Shown here: positions 1 to 5,163 of the stretch, in pieces
How the letters are laid out: each line of letters starts with the position of its first letter
Position numbering within the stretch: position 1 is the first letter of the stretch
Source of the DNA: an uncultured Gammaproteobacteria bacterium
GTDB lineage: Bacteria; Pseudomonadota; Gammaproteobacteria; Acidiferrobacterales; CAJVXG01
Direction of reading: 5' to 3'
Length of the DNA: 5,339 bases
Assembly: GCA_913009215.1 (NCBI GenBank)
Contig: CAJVXG010000111.1
Location: 1-5,339, forward strand
The notes under the pieces: generated by a model
Database searches by the model: none
What the model saw: the letters and a program-made list of their open reading frames with translations, nothing else
What the model was told of the DNA's origin: nothing
Made by a program: the position numbers and the translations under genes

Positions 1-503
1 GAATAAGTGGTACTGATAAACAACTGCGCCAGATCGACACCGGCATCACCGCCACCAAAGGTGCCGGTCCCACCCGGGGTATCAGCGGCATCATATTGTG
101 TATTCATGCCGCCGTTACCGTACACGCTAACGCCAATTGAGCTGTTCTCACTCAACATCCAGTTACGGCCGAAATGCGGGATAATGAAAAAATCATTCTC
201 GCTGGTCACGGTGGAGCCATTGCCATTAGCTGCAAATCCGCCCCCTGCAGTGGCTGTATAGGACCGATCGCTGGGGCTAAACAGTGCCGCCCCCAGGTCC
301 CAGCGTTTGCCGACCCAGACCATGCCCGCAGGATTGGTCGCTGCAATCATACTGTCCTGCGGCAAGGCGACACCGCCGCCAGCCAGACCCTTGTTCTTGG
401 TGCCGTAACCATGGGCAAAATAGCCGTTGGTGGCCGCTGCATTAAACGAGACGGTTACTGCAATAAAAAAACCAATTATTTTGAATAAATTTATTATGCG
501 CAC
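1..503 (-). CDS. OmpP1/FadL-family outer-membrane channel, N-terminal 167 codons (3' end cut by the window edge)
   Basis: The translation starts with a basic N-terminus and hydrophobic core (residues 1-21), with a probable signal-peptidase site after A22-A23-A24. The mature protein begins TNGYFAHGYGTKNKGLAG, followed by VALPQDSMIAATNPAGM at about residues 45-61. This opening, with its NPAG motif, is the hallmark N-terminal hatch region of the OmpP1/FadL (toluene_X/TodX-like) family. Glycine-rich strands with alternating aromatic residues follow, as expected for a beta-barrel. Family members carry hydrophobic molecules such as long-chain fatty acids or aromatics across the outer membrane; the substrate here is unknown. 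The start is GTG at 503-501, because the nearby ATG codons (511-506) run into TAA after five codons. A GGAGGA Shine-Dalgarno sits 7 nt upstream of the GTG. Most of the barrel lies outside the window. The gene is downstream of dsrE2 on the same strand, 129 bp away, with a hairpin between them, so co-transcription is uncertain. The family call is firm and the physiological role open. Confidence 0.85.
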   Translation of the reverse strand, partial: MRIINLFKIIGFFIAVTVSFNAAATNGYFAHGYGTKNKGLAGGGVALPQDSMIAATNPAGMVWVGKRWDLGAALFSPSDRSYTATAGGGFAANGNGSTVTSENDFFIIPHFGRNWMLSENSSIGVSVYGNGGMNTQYDAADTPGGTGTFGGGDAGVDLAQLFISTTY

Positions 504-510
504 AACATCA

Positions 511-516
511 TCCTCC
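511..516 (-). promoter_or_regulatory. Shine-Dalgarno that decides the GTG start of the FadL-like gene
   Basis: The minus strand reads GGAGGA here, 7 nt before the GTG at 503-501. Two tandem ATG codons (511-506) overlap the end of this site but open only a five-codon frame (ATG ATG TTG TGC GCA, then TAA at 496-494). They have no Shine-Dalgarno of their own, so GTG is the preferred start. Confidence 0.75.
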
Positions 517-577
517 GGTAGTAGTTATAAAACAAAAACCCTAAAGATCAGTCCTTGTATTTAACCGCAAATAGTAC

Positions 578-598
578 AGGCGGTGATCTCAGCCGCCT
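578..598 (-). terminator. Hairpin after dsrE2, possible weak terminator
   Basis: The arms AGGCGG and CCGCCT form a perfect 6-bp GC-rich stem with a 9-nt loop, 35 bp past the dsrE2 stop codon. On the minus strand it is followed by GTACTATTTGC, which is not a proper T-tract, so it is at best a weak intrinsic terminator or an mRNA 3'-end stabiliser between dsrE2 and the FadL-like gene. Confidence 0.35.
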
Positions 599-632
599 CT
601 CCCGAGCGACCCTTCTTATTTTATGTACTGCT

Positions 633-1112
633 CTAGATATACAAAGTGATATCGGAGTCGCCGGCGAAGGACAAAAAAGCCGAGGCGCCGGCAAATTCGA
701 TACCGTCGATAAGATCATTGGGATTGAAATCAAACAGGTCCACGGTCATCTGGCAGCCGATCATAACAACCCCGGCTTCCATGCTCAGCGTCCGCAATTC
801 TTCCACGGTAGCAATTCCTTTTGATTTCATTTTCTGCTTCATCATCATCGTCATGATGCTTTCCATGCCCGGGATGGCGGTACCCAGCACCGGAAACCAC
901 TTGTCCATGGCCATCGGCATCGGCATTCCCGGGTTACCCAGGGGGCTGACCTTGAGATTGAGATTTTTTCGTAATAATTGCAGGCCGTAGAAGGTAAAAA
1001 AGATCTGCACTTCAAATCCGAGTGCGGCTGCCGTAGAGGCAAGAATAAACGGGGGGTAGGCCCAATCCAGTGTGCCCTTGGTTGCTATTATTGCCATCTT
1101 TTTTTCAGACAT
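633..1112 (-). CDS. dsrE2: DsrE2-like protein (DsrE/DsrF/DrsH-like family), sulfur relay
   Basis: This is a 159-residue protein of the DsrE-like superfamily, close to the usual length for DsrE2. It opens with MSEKKMAIIATKGTLDWAYP, continues through the family block ending FFTFYGLQLL (about residues 38-47), and has a methionine/proline-rich stretch at 61-69. The only cysteine is C120, in the motif GCQMTVDLF (119-127); this is the position expected to carry a persulfide. Hydrophobic stretches at about 18-45 and 113-126 fit the membrane association reported for DsrE2 proteins. In sulfur oxidisers DsrE2 is commonly encoded with TusA, often also with a rhodanese, and is thought to take part in cytoplasmic sulfur transfer; its exact partner is unsettled. 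No rhodanese is present in the window. The start ATG has GAGGT about 5 nt upstream. The gene lies 73 bp after tusA with a strong hairpin between them. I am sure of the superfamily and fairly sure of the DsrE2 subfamily. Confidence 0.82.
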   Translation of the reverse strand: MSEKKMAIIATKGTLDWAYPPFILASTAAALGFEVQIFFTFYGLQLLRKNLNLKVSPLGNPGMPMPMAMDKWFPVLGTAIPGMESIMTMMMKQKMKSKGIATVEELRTLSMEAGVVMIGCQMTVDLFDFNPNDLIDGIEFAGASAFLSFAGDSDITLYI

Positions 1113-1145
1113 CGTGCACCTCGCTCATTGGCTGGATAGACAAAA

Positions 1146-1171
1146 CCCAGGCGGGTCGGTTCCCGCCTGGG
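1146..1171 (-). terminator. Strong intercistronic hairpin between tusA and dsrE2 (attenuator or partial terminator)
   Basis: Arms CCCAGGCGGG (1146-1155) and CCCGCCTGGG (1162-1171) form a perfect 10-bp, very GC-rich stem with a 6-nt loop. In the direction of tusA transcription it starts 15 nt after the tusA stop and is followed by TTTTGTC, a short T-run. This looks like a leaky intrinsic terminator, or a processing/stability structure, that could make tusA mRNA more abundant than dsrE2 mRNA. On the plus strand no comparable T-tract follows, so minus-strand function is favoured. Confidence 0.6.
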
Positions 1172-1185
1172 CCTATTTTCAGGAA

Positions 1186-1416
1186 TCAGGCTCTCTTTTT
1201 AATCAAAAAGTGGAACTCTCCGCCCTCTTCCCTGGATTCCATTAACTCGTTTCCGGTTTGCTTGGCAAAGGCCTCAAAGTCCTTCACGGAACCGGGATCG
1301 GTTGCAATAATGCTTAGCACTTGTCCACCAGACATATCGTTCAAGGTCTTCTTTGCACGAAGGATCGGCAGTGGGCAGTTAAGGCCTCTTGCATCCAGTT
1401 CTTGATCGGCTGACAT
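1186..1416 (-). CDS. tusA: TusA-family sulfurtransferase (sulfur carrier)
   Basis: This is a 76-residue protein, normal TusA length, with the family signature LDARGLNCPLPILRAKK at residues 7-23. C14 in the CPxP motif is the persulfide-carrying cysteine. The second half, ATDPGSVKDFEAFAKQTG (38-55) and the closing EEGGEFHFLIKK, is a near-canonical TusA fold. TusA hands sulfane sulfur between cytoplasmic proteins. In sulfur oxidisers TusA encoded next to dsrE2 serves dissimilatory sulfur transfer (towards DsrEFH/DsrC or sHdr systems), while TusA elsewhere serves tRNA thiolation and molybdenum-cofactor synthesis. The dsrE2 neighbour argues for the dissimilatory role; the divergent bepA neighbour resembles the arrangement of a general TusA-like gene in Pseudomonas. 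The start ATG has a strong AAGGAGG ribosome site about 7 nt upstream, suggesting high expression. It is the first gene of the leftward unit. Family identity is very secure; the pathway is inferred from context. Confidence 0.95.
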   Translation of the reverse strand: MSADQELDARGLNCPLPILRAKKTLNDMSGGQVLSIIATDPGSVKDFEAFAKQTGNELMESREEGGEFHFLIKKRA

Positions 1417-1503
1417 ACTTCTTCCTCCTTAAACACTTACTTTAAATATATAAAATTGAAAAAATCCGGGTTCCTGATAGTAAATTTGCCTGGTCGACAA
1501 ACC

Positions 1504-1531
1504 GGTATCTTGCCCTGATACCCACGGTATC
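1504..1531 (-). promoter_or_regulatory. Triple GGTATC/GATACC arm, possible alternative hairpins in the tusA leader
   Basis: The plus strand has GGTATC (1504-1509), its inverse GATACC (1517-1522), and GGTATC again (1526-1531). The middle arm can pair with either neighbour, with a 7-nt or a 3-nt loop, so the two hairpins exclude each other. It lies about 90 bp upstream of tusA and would be in the tusA leader if transcription begins near 1630. Short arms of this kind can also arise by chance. Confidence 0.25.
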
Positions 1532-1637
1532 TGTCACTGCCTTGTTGACTGCTGTCGAATAGCAACAGGATATTGCTTGACCACCCGGGGTGCGGAAACA
1601 TTGAAAATTAGCCCCCGGATAAACAATATTTAAGTAT

Positions 1638-1643
1638 ATTATA
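1638..1643 (-). promoter_or_regulatory. Candidate -10 element for the tusA unit
   Basis: The minus strand reads TATAAT, a perfect -10 hexamer, with TCTGTT 17 nt upstream as a poor -35. Use of this site would give a leader of roughly 220 nt before tusA. The surroundings are AT-rich, so a chance match is quite possible. Confidence 0.25.
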
Positions 1644-1703
1644 AGATTACCATGTTATGGAACAGAAACTTTTTTATCGCCCGTGGCCTTCATAAGGTAG
1701 GGA

Positions 1704-1737
1704 GGGGCAAAGCCCGATGATGGGCGGTCGTTTCCCC
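1704..1737. repeat. Imperfect palindrome, possible relic of an intergenic repeat
   Basis: Outer arms GGGGCAAAG (1704-1712) and CGTTTCCCC (1729-1737) pair imperfectly around an inner GCCC/GGGC pair (1712-1715 with 1722-1725) and the loop GATGAT. Nested GC-rich palindromes of this style are typical of short interspersed repeats in proteobacteria. With a single copy in the window I cannot show that it is repeated. Confidence 0.3.
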
Positions 1738-1782
1738 ATATAATTAATATGGTAATATCGCTGTAGATCACTGCTGCTCCAA

Positions 1783-1870
1783 GTACACGTCATTCCGGCG
1801 CAGGCCGGAATCCAGTCATTCTTATCAAGTATTCCCATCCATAACTTGTCTGGATGCCGGCGTGACGTAC
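1783..1870. repeat. Truncated palindromic (MITE-like) intergenic repeat
   Basis: The left arm (1783-1815) runs from GTACACGTCATTCCGGC to GGAATCCAG and contains a perfect internal hairpin, ATTCCGGC (1792-1799) and GCCGGAAT (1804-1811), with loop GCAG. The right arm (1850-1870), CTGGATGCCGGCGTGACG then TAC, is its inverse but lacks the inner hairpin, as if one copy of CCGGC had recombined with the other and removed the bases between. Both ends carry GTAC. The arms flank 34 bp of spacer. Repeats of the form GTCATTCCGGCGCAGGCCGGAATCCAG are widespread between genes in many proteobacteria and are the usual source of WIPACAGMT in false ORFs. It is probably immobile. Confidence 0.7.
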
Positions 1871-2144
1871 AGGAGGTACTAATATTGCGAAGGCCTCGGG
1901 TGGTCGGGAGCCGTGCCGCCAGGAGTGACGATGGGTTTTTATACAGCATCCCGTGTGAGTAGGACGTTATTCCTGTCCTGGAATTTCATATCCATGGTCA
2001 GTTCAACACCCTGTAATCACTGGAATAATAGTATTCAATGTACTTTGTAATTATTATATGGGACAGCGGTGACTGTAGACCTAAGTACCGGCAAGTCACG
2101 TTAAAATAGTTGCAATTCCCGAATCGAGCACCATTTTACGCATT

Positions 2145-3605
2145 ATGAGCATTTTCCGCTTTCTGACTATGACGCTGTTGGCTGTACTGGCTGGCGCCTT
2201 CCCTGCGGCCTTTGCCGACAATATCAAGTTGCCCGATCTCGGTGACCAATCAGCAAAGGTCGTTACCCCGTTACAGGAAAAACAGATGGGGGAAAATTTT
2301 TATCGTCACGCCCGTCGCTCCCTGCGCTTCGTCAAGGACCCGGAAATCAATGACTACATCCAGCGCCTTGGAGAACGACTGGCCTCTCACAGCGACCAGG
2401 CCGATAAAAAATTTACCTTTTTTGTTATTGATAGCGGGGATATCAATGCCTTTGCCGTCCCTGGTGGTTTTATTGGCGTTTACACCGGGCTCATTATGAT
2501 GACCCGAACCGAAGGCGAGCTCGCCTCCGTGCTGGCTCACGAAACCGCACACGTGACACAAAGACATATCCCGAGATTACTGGCCGCACAACAACGCAGC
2601 AGAGCGCCTACCATGGCGGCCATTCTGGCGGCCATTCTGCTGGGAGGCTCTTCCAAGAATACGGGCGCCATTATTGCGGCTACTACGGCCAGTGTGGCCC
2701 AGAAACAACTGGATTTTACGCGCAGCTTTGAACAGGAAGCCGATCGCCATGGTATCAGTTTTTTGGCAAAAAGCGGTTATGATGCCCGTGATATGCCACG
2801 CTTTTTTGAGCGTCTGCAGTCCGCCAATCGTTATAACAATAGCGGCGTACCTGAATTTCTCCGAACCCACCCGGTGACCAGCAACCGTATTGCTGAAACG
2901 CGCGACCGGGCACAACAGTACCCAAAGCCGTCGTTTACGTTACCAGCCAGCGACTATCTGCACATACGGGCCAAAATCCGGGCCCTGAAGAATGGGCGCA
3001 ATTATCAAAAAACAGCGCGCCTGTTTGCATATCGATTGAGAACCAGAAAATTCCGTAGCAATAGCGCCAGACAGGCGGAGCGTTATGGATATGCATTGGC
3101 ATTGGCAAAAAACAGGCAATACACGCAGGCACGAAACATTATTAACCGTCTGTTAAAGCAGCGGCCCGGGTACACCTACTACCTGATTGCCCAGGCCGAA
3201 ATTGAATTGATGGCCGGCCGCCACCAACGGGCCCTGCAGTATTATCGCCAGGCGATCAAACGTCATCCTGGGCATTACCCGACCCTGCATAATTATGCGG
3301 CCGCATTGCTGAAAGCGAGACAGTATCAAACGGCCAGAAACACACTCGAGCAAATCCTGAATTATCACAGCAACAAACCAATGTTGCACAAGATGCTGGC
3401 CACCGCCGCCGGCAACAGTGGCGATCGGTTGCAGGCGCATCGCTCACTGGCCGAATACTATTACGCGAGTGGCTATCCAAAAACAGCGATCAAACAACTC
3501 AAAATTTCGGCACGCTACGCCAAAAACAATTTCTATGCCCTGTCTTCCATCGAGGCACGTATTAGCGAGATCAAGGCCGAAATAGAGCTGTTCAAGAAAG
3601 GCTAA
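2145..3605 (+). CDS. bepA: BepA-like periplasmic M48 metallopeptidase with C-terminal TPR domain
   Basis: The protein has 486 residues, almost the same length as E. coli BepA (487). A signal peptide (1-24) ends in AFA before D25. The M48 protease domain spans about 40-255. It includes the zinc-binding HETAH motif (H132, E133, H136), the alanine-rich helical segment at 155-189, and EQEADRHG at 196-203, where E196 is the expected third zinc ligand. THP at 241-243 holds H242, the likely counterpart of the regulatory histidine near the BepA active site. From about 265 onward lie TPR-type helical repeats rich in Tyr, Arg and Lys, for example YALALAKNRQYTQARNII (about 316-333). BepA (formerly YfgC) acts in the periplasm with the BAM complex, helping LptD assembly and degrading stalled outer-membrane proteins. 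No clear Shine-Dalgarno precedes the ATG, but the signal peptide begins exactly there. It is divergent from tusA and upstream of sox on the same strand, 219 bp from soxX. Identity is confident; a link to sulfur metabolism is not shown. Confidence 0.92.
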   Translation: MSIFRFLTMTLLAVLAGAFPAAFADNIKLPDLGDQSAKVVTPLQEKQMGENFYRHARRSLRFVKDPEINDYIQRLGERLASHSDQADKKFTFFVIDSGDINAFAVPGGFIGVYTGLIMMTRTEGELASVLAHETAHVTQRHIPRLLAAQQRSRAPTMAAILAAILLGGSSKNTGAIIAATTASVAQKQLDFTRSFEQEADRHGISFLAKSGYDARDMPRFFERLQSANRYNNSGVPEFLRTHPVTSNRIAETRDRAQQYPKPSFTLPASDYLHIRAKIRALKNGRNYQKTARLFAYRLRTRKFRSNSARQAERYGYALALAKNRQYTQARNIINRLLKQRPGYTYYLIAQAEIELMAGRHQRALQYYRQAIKRHPGHYPTLHNYAAALLKARQYQTARNTLEQILNYHSNKPMLHKMLATAAGNSGDRLQAHRSLAEYYYASGYPKTAIKQLKISARYAKNNFYALSSIEARISEIKAEIELFKKG

Positions 3606-3656
3606 ACCCCGTTTTCTGTCTCTACAAAATATTGATTCTCCGGTCATTTTAAAAAT

Positions 3657-3673
3657 AAGCCCATCCAGGGCTT
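3657..3673 (+). promoter_or_regulatory. Hairpin A, overlapping hairpin B, upstream of soxX
   Basis: Arms AAGCCC (3657-3662) and GGGCTT (3668-3673) form a perfect 6-bp stem around the loop ATCCA. Its 3' arm shares bases 3670-3673 with the following hairpin, so both cannot form fully at once. Read on the minus strand, the same stem is followed by ATTTTTAAAA and would resemble an intrinsic terminator for antisense transcription, although no minus-strand gene lies upstream of it in the window. Confidence 0.45.
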
Positions 3674-3698
3674 GCCATCTTCGGGAAGATGGGTAAGC
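3670..3698 (+). promoter_or_regulatory. Hairpin B, long stem downstream of bepA / upstream of soxX
   Basis: GCTTGCCATCTT (3670-3681) pairs with AAGATGGGTAAGC (within 3686-3698) over 12 bp with one G-T wobble, around a CGGG tetraloop. It starts 65 bp past the bepA stop codon. No T-tract follows (TATCTACCTCGG), so it is not a canonical intrinsic terminator. A structured leader, a Rho-linked 3' end for bepA or an mRNA-stability element are all possible. Confidence 0.5.
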
Positions 3699-3772
3699 TA
3701 TCTACCTCGGGGATATATATCAGTGTTTTCTTATATACAATTGATTTATCCCCCCGATTATAAAAAAGCATA

Positions 3773-3791
3773 AAGCCCGAACCACCGGCTT
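3773..3791 (+). promoter_or_regulatory. Small hairpin just before the soxX ribosome site
   Basis: AAGCC (3773-3777) and GGCTT (3787-3791) pair around a 9-nt loop, 23 nt ahead of the AGGAGG of soxX. It resembles hairpin A (both start AAGCCC with an ACCA/ATCCA-type loop), so the two may be related, but the stem is short. Confidence 0.25.
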
Positions 3792-3824
3792 ACATAAATA
3801 ACCAAGTGAAGAGTAGGAGGAGCA

Positions 3825-4232
3825 ATGCGGCATACCGCTAAACTTATCATCGGGGTTAGCGCCCTTGTAATCTCAATGGCTGGTCTCGTTTATTCACCAG
3901 ACGCCTCTGCTGCTGGCAAGGCTCCGGACAAGAAAACCTGTAAAGCCAAACCAACAGACACCGTGACACAAGGTGGCTGTATCGTCATCAATCGTAAAAA
4001 AGGAAATTGCATGGCGTGCCATCAAATTGCCGGCACTACGGCAAATGGAAATATTGCAACCAATCTTAGTTACATGCGACAAAGATACGGCAAAAACAAG
4101 AAAAGACTGTACGATCAAGTCTATGACGCCACGAAATTCAACAAGAACAGCGCTATGCCTCCATTTGGCAGGCACGCTATCTTAAGCAAAAAGGAAGTTG
4201 AGAAAGTAGTTGAGTTTTTGCTGACACTATAA
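3825..4232 (+). CDS. soxX: SoxX, monohaem cytochrome c subunit of the SoxXA complex
   Basis: This 135-residue precursor has a Sec signal peptide (1-29, ending ASA). Its single haem c site is C62-M-A-C65-H66, preceded by KKGN as in other SoxX proteins. M111 in SAMPPFG is the expected distal haem ligand, and the closing helix LSKKEVEKVVEFLLTL completes a short cytochrome c fold. Two further cysteines, C39 and C52, lie between the signal peptide and the haem site and could form a disulfide. In the periplasm SoxX pairs with SoxA, and the complex oxidatively attaches thiosulfate to the cysteine of SoxY, passing electrons to small cytochromes. The mature protein is strongly basic. AGGAGG lies 4 nt before the ATG. 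It is the first gene of the sox operon, 45 bp before soxY. Confidence 0.94.
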   Translation: MRHTAKLIIGVSALVISMAGLVYSPDASAAGKAPDKKTCKAKPTDTVTQGGCIVINRKKGNCMACHQIAGTTANGNIATNLSYMRQRYGKNKKRLYDQVYDATKFNKNSAMPPFGRHAILSKKEVEKVVEFLLTL

Positions 4233-4277
4233 ATTTATCAAAAAATCTTTAAGCTATACGCAGGAGATAGAATTATC

Positions 4278-4742
4278 ATGAAACGTAGAACTTTTCTGAA
4301 AGGAACCATGGCTGGCGGTGTTATCGCGGTTGCAGCTGGTGCTGGCTTGCTCAAGCCGACACAGGTTATGGCAGCCAGCTGGCCGAAAAAGGCGTTTAGC
4401 GCCAAAGCCATCCCGGATGCCATCAAGGCATTGTATGGCTCATCCAATACAGCCAGTCACAAAGGCATCAAGATCAATGCCCCGTTACAGGCCGAGAATG
4501 GTGGACTGGTCCCGATTAAAATTACCGCCAACATCGCCAAGGTCGAATCCATTGCCATGCTGGTATCCAAAAACTTCCGGCCCCTGGCAACCAGTATCGA
4601 TTTGTTTGGCGCCAAGGGTTTTTATCGCGCTAACCTGAAAATGCGTAAATCTTCCGATCTTGTTGCCGTAGTCAAGGCTGGTGGCAAGCTCTATAAAAAG
4701 AGCCATAAGATCAAGGTTACCGTTGGTGGTTGTGGCGGTTAA
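4278..4742 (+). CDS. soxY: SoxY, sulfur-carrying subunit of SoxYZ
   Basis: The 154-residue precursor carries a twin-arginine signal (R3-R4-T-F-L-K) with a hydrophobic alanine/glycine core and a probable cleavage site after VMA (residues 30-32). The C-terminus is GGCGG, the flexible swinging arm whose C152 holds thiosulfate, sulfane and other intermediates as a covalent conjugate during Sox-dependent oxidation. It is the only cysteine in the protein. The middle part is the SoxY beta-sandwich domain (for example LVPIKITANIAKVESIAML, about 76-94). SoxY folds with SoxZ in the cytoplasm and, in characterised systems, the pair is exported together through Tat, which fits SoxZ lacking a signal here. 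AGGAG lies 11 nt before the ATG. It is spaced 45 bp from soxX and 62 bp from soxZ. The mature chain has about 21 Lys/Arg against 5 Asp/Glu. Confidence 0.97.
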   Translation: MKRRTFLKGTMAGGVIAVAAGAGLLKPTQVMAASWPKKAFSAKAIPDAIKALYGSSNTASHKGIKINAPLQAENGGLVPIKITANIAKVESIAMLVSKNFRPLATSIDLFGAKGFYRANLKMRKSSDLVAVVKAGGKLYKKSHKIKVTVGGCGG

Positions 4743-4804
4743 TACCGGTGCTGAACTTTTAAATCAATTACGTTTGAATACATTTACGAAGAGGATTTAT
4801 CAAA

Positions 4805-5122
4805 ATGGCTAGGACAATAGTATTAAAAACCAAGAGCGCCAGGGGCACTACCGAGATTCTGACTCGGGTAGCGCACCCGATGGAAACTGGTCTTCGTGTC
4901 GACAAAAAGACCAAGAAGAAGATCCCTGAGCATTACATTGAAAAACTGACCATCGAACTGAATGGAAAGAAACTGGCAGAAGCCAATTTAGGCCCTGCCG
5001 CATCCAAAAATCCGACGGTAGGTGTTAAAGTCTCGTCCGCCAAAGCAAAAAAAGGCTCCAAGATAAAAATTAGCTGGAGCGATAACAAGGGCGAGAAAGG
5101 CAGTAAGGAAGCTACTATATAA
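4805..5122 (+). CDS. soxZ: SoxZ, partner subunit of SoxYZ
   Basis: At 105 residues this is full family length. The conserved block AHPMETGLRVDKKTKKKIPEHYI (starting about residue 23), where HPMETG is the SoxZ hallmark, is followed by the immunoglobulin-like segment with ISWSDNKGE near the end. There is no signal peptide and no cysteine, as expected for a subunit that relies on SoxY for Tat export and does not carry sulfur itself. SoxZ shields and presents the SoxY arm to SoxXA, SoxB and SoxCD. The composition is unusually basic: 20 Lys and 4 Arg against 10 acidic residues. GAGGA stands 9 nt before the ATG. It follows soxY by 62 bp and precedes soxA by 41 bp. Confidence 0.97.
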   Translation: MARTIVLKTKSARGTTEILTRVAHPMETGLRVDKKTKKKIPEHYIEKLTIELNGKKLAEANLGPAASKNPTVGVKVSSAKAKKGSKIKISWSDNKGEKGSKEATI

Positions 5123-5163
5123 AAACACTAACCCGAACTGCCATTAGAAGAGAGGAGACATTA

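Larger units (their letters stand above)
1417..2144. other. Divergent non-coding region between tusA and bepA
   Basis: I find no credible gene, tRNA or CRISPR array in these 728 bp. The one longer open frame (minus strand, about 1674-1949) has repeat-derived peptide content, including WIPACAGMT, which is what translating a palindromic intergenic repeat gives. The region must hold the promoters for the leftward tusA unit and for bepA, but neither shows a good match to both sigma70 hexamers. It contains a GGTATC triplet (1504-1531), a palindrome at 1704-1737, an AT-rich 6-bp palindrome at 1736-1752 and a decayed repeat element at 1783-1870. The stretch 1871-2144 shows nothing I can name. Confidence 0.7.
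3606..3824 (+). other. bepA-soxX intergenic region / sox leader
   Basis: This 219-bp gap holds several stem-loops, an AT-rich centre (3713-3749) and no gene. I see no convincing sigma70 promoter: AT-rich hexamers such as TTGATT (3741-3746) and TATAAA (3759-3764) occur but only about 12 bp apart. TCGGGG (3707-3712) can pair with CCCCGA (3752-3757), enclosing two TATATA stretches. No intrinsic terminator with a T-tract follows bepA on the plus strand, so read-through from bepA into sox cannot be excluded. The soxX ribosome site AGGAGG is at 3815-3820. Confidence 0.55.

Noticed and set aside
174..488. 104-codon plus-strand open frame
   Set aside because: It is antisense to the FadL-like gene, whose minus-strand translation has a signal peptide and clear family motifs.
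646..990. 114-codon plus-strand open frame
   Set aside because: It is a shadow of dsrE2 on the opposite strand, with no family features and no ribosome site.
1646..1756. Inverted repeat ATTACCAT (1646-1653) / ATGGTAAT (1749-1756), a possible small mobile element
   Set aside because: An 8-bp match is expected by chance a few times in a region of this size, and there is no target-site duplication.
1674..1949. 91-codon open frame on the minus strand
   Set aside because: It reads through the palindromic repeat and yields repeat-derived residues such as WIPACAGMT; it has no ribosome site and no recognisable domain.
2101..2144. TAAAAT (2102-2107) as a bepA -10 element
   Set aside because: No acceptable -35 hexamer occurs 16-18 bp upstream, so it is not listed as a promoter.
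3741..3764. TTGATT and TATAAA as a sox promoter
   Set aside because: Spacing is only about 12 bp, too short for a sigma70 promoter, and AT-rich hexamers are common in this stretch.
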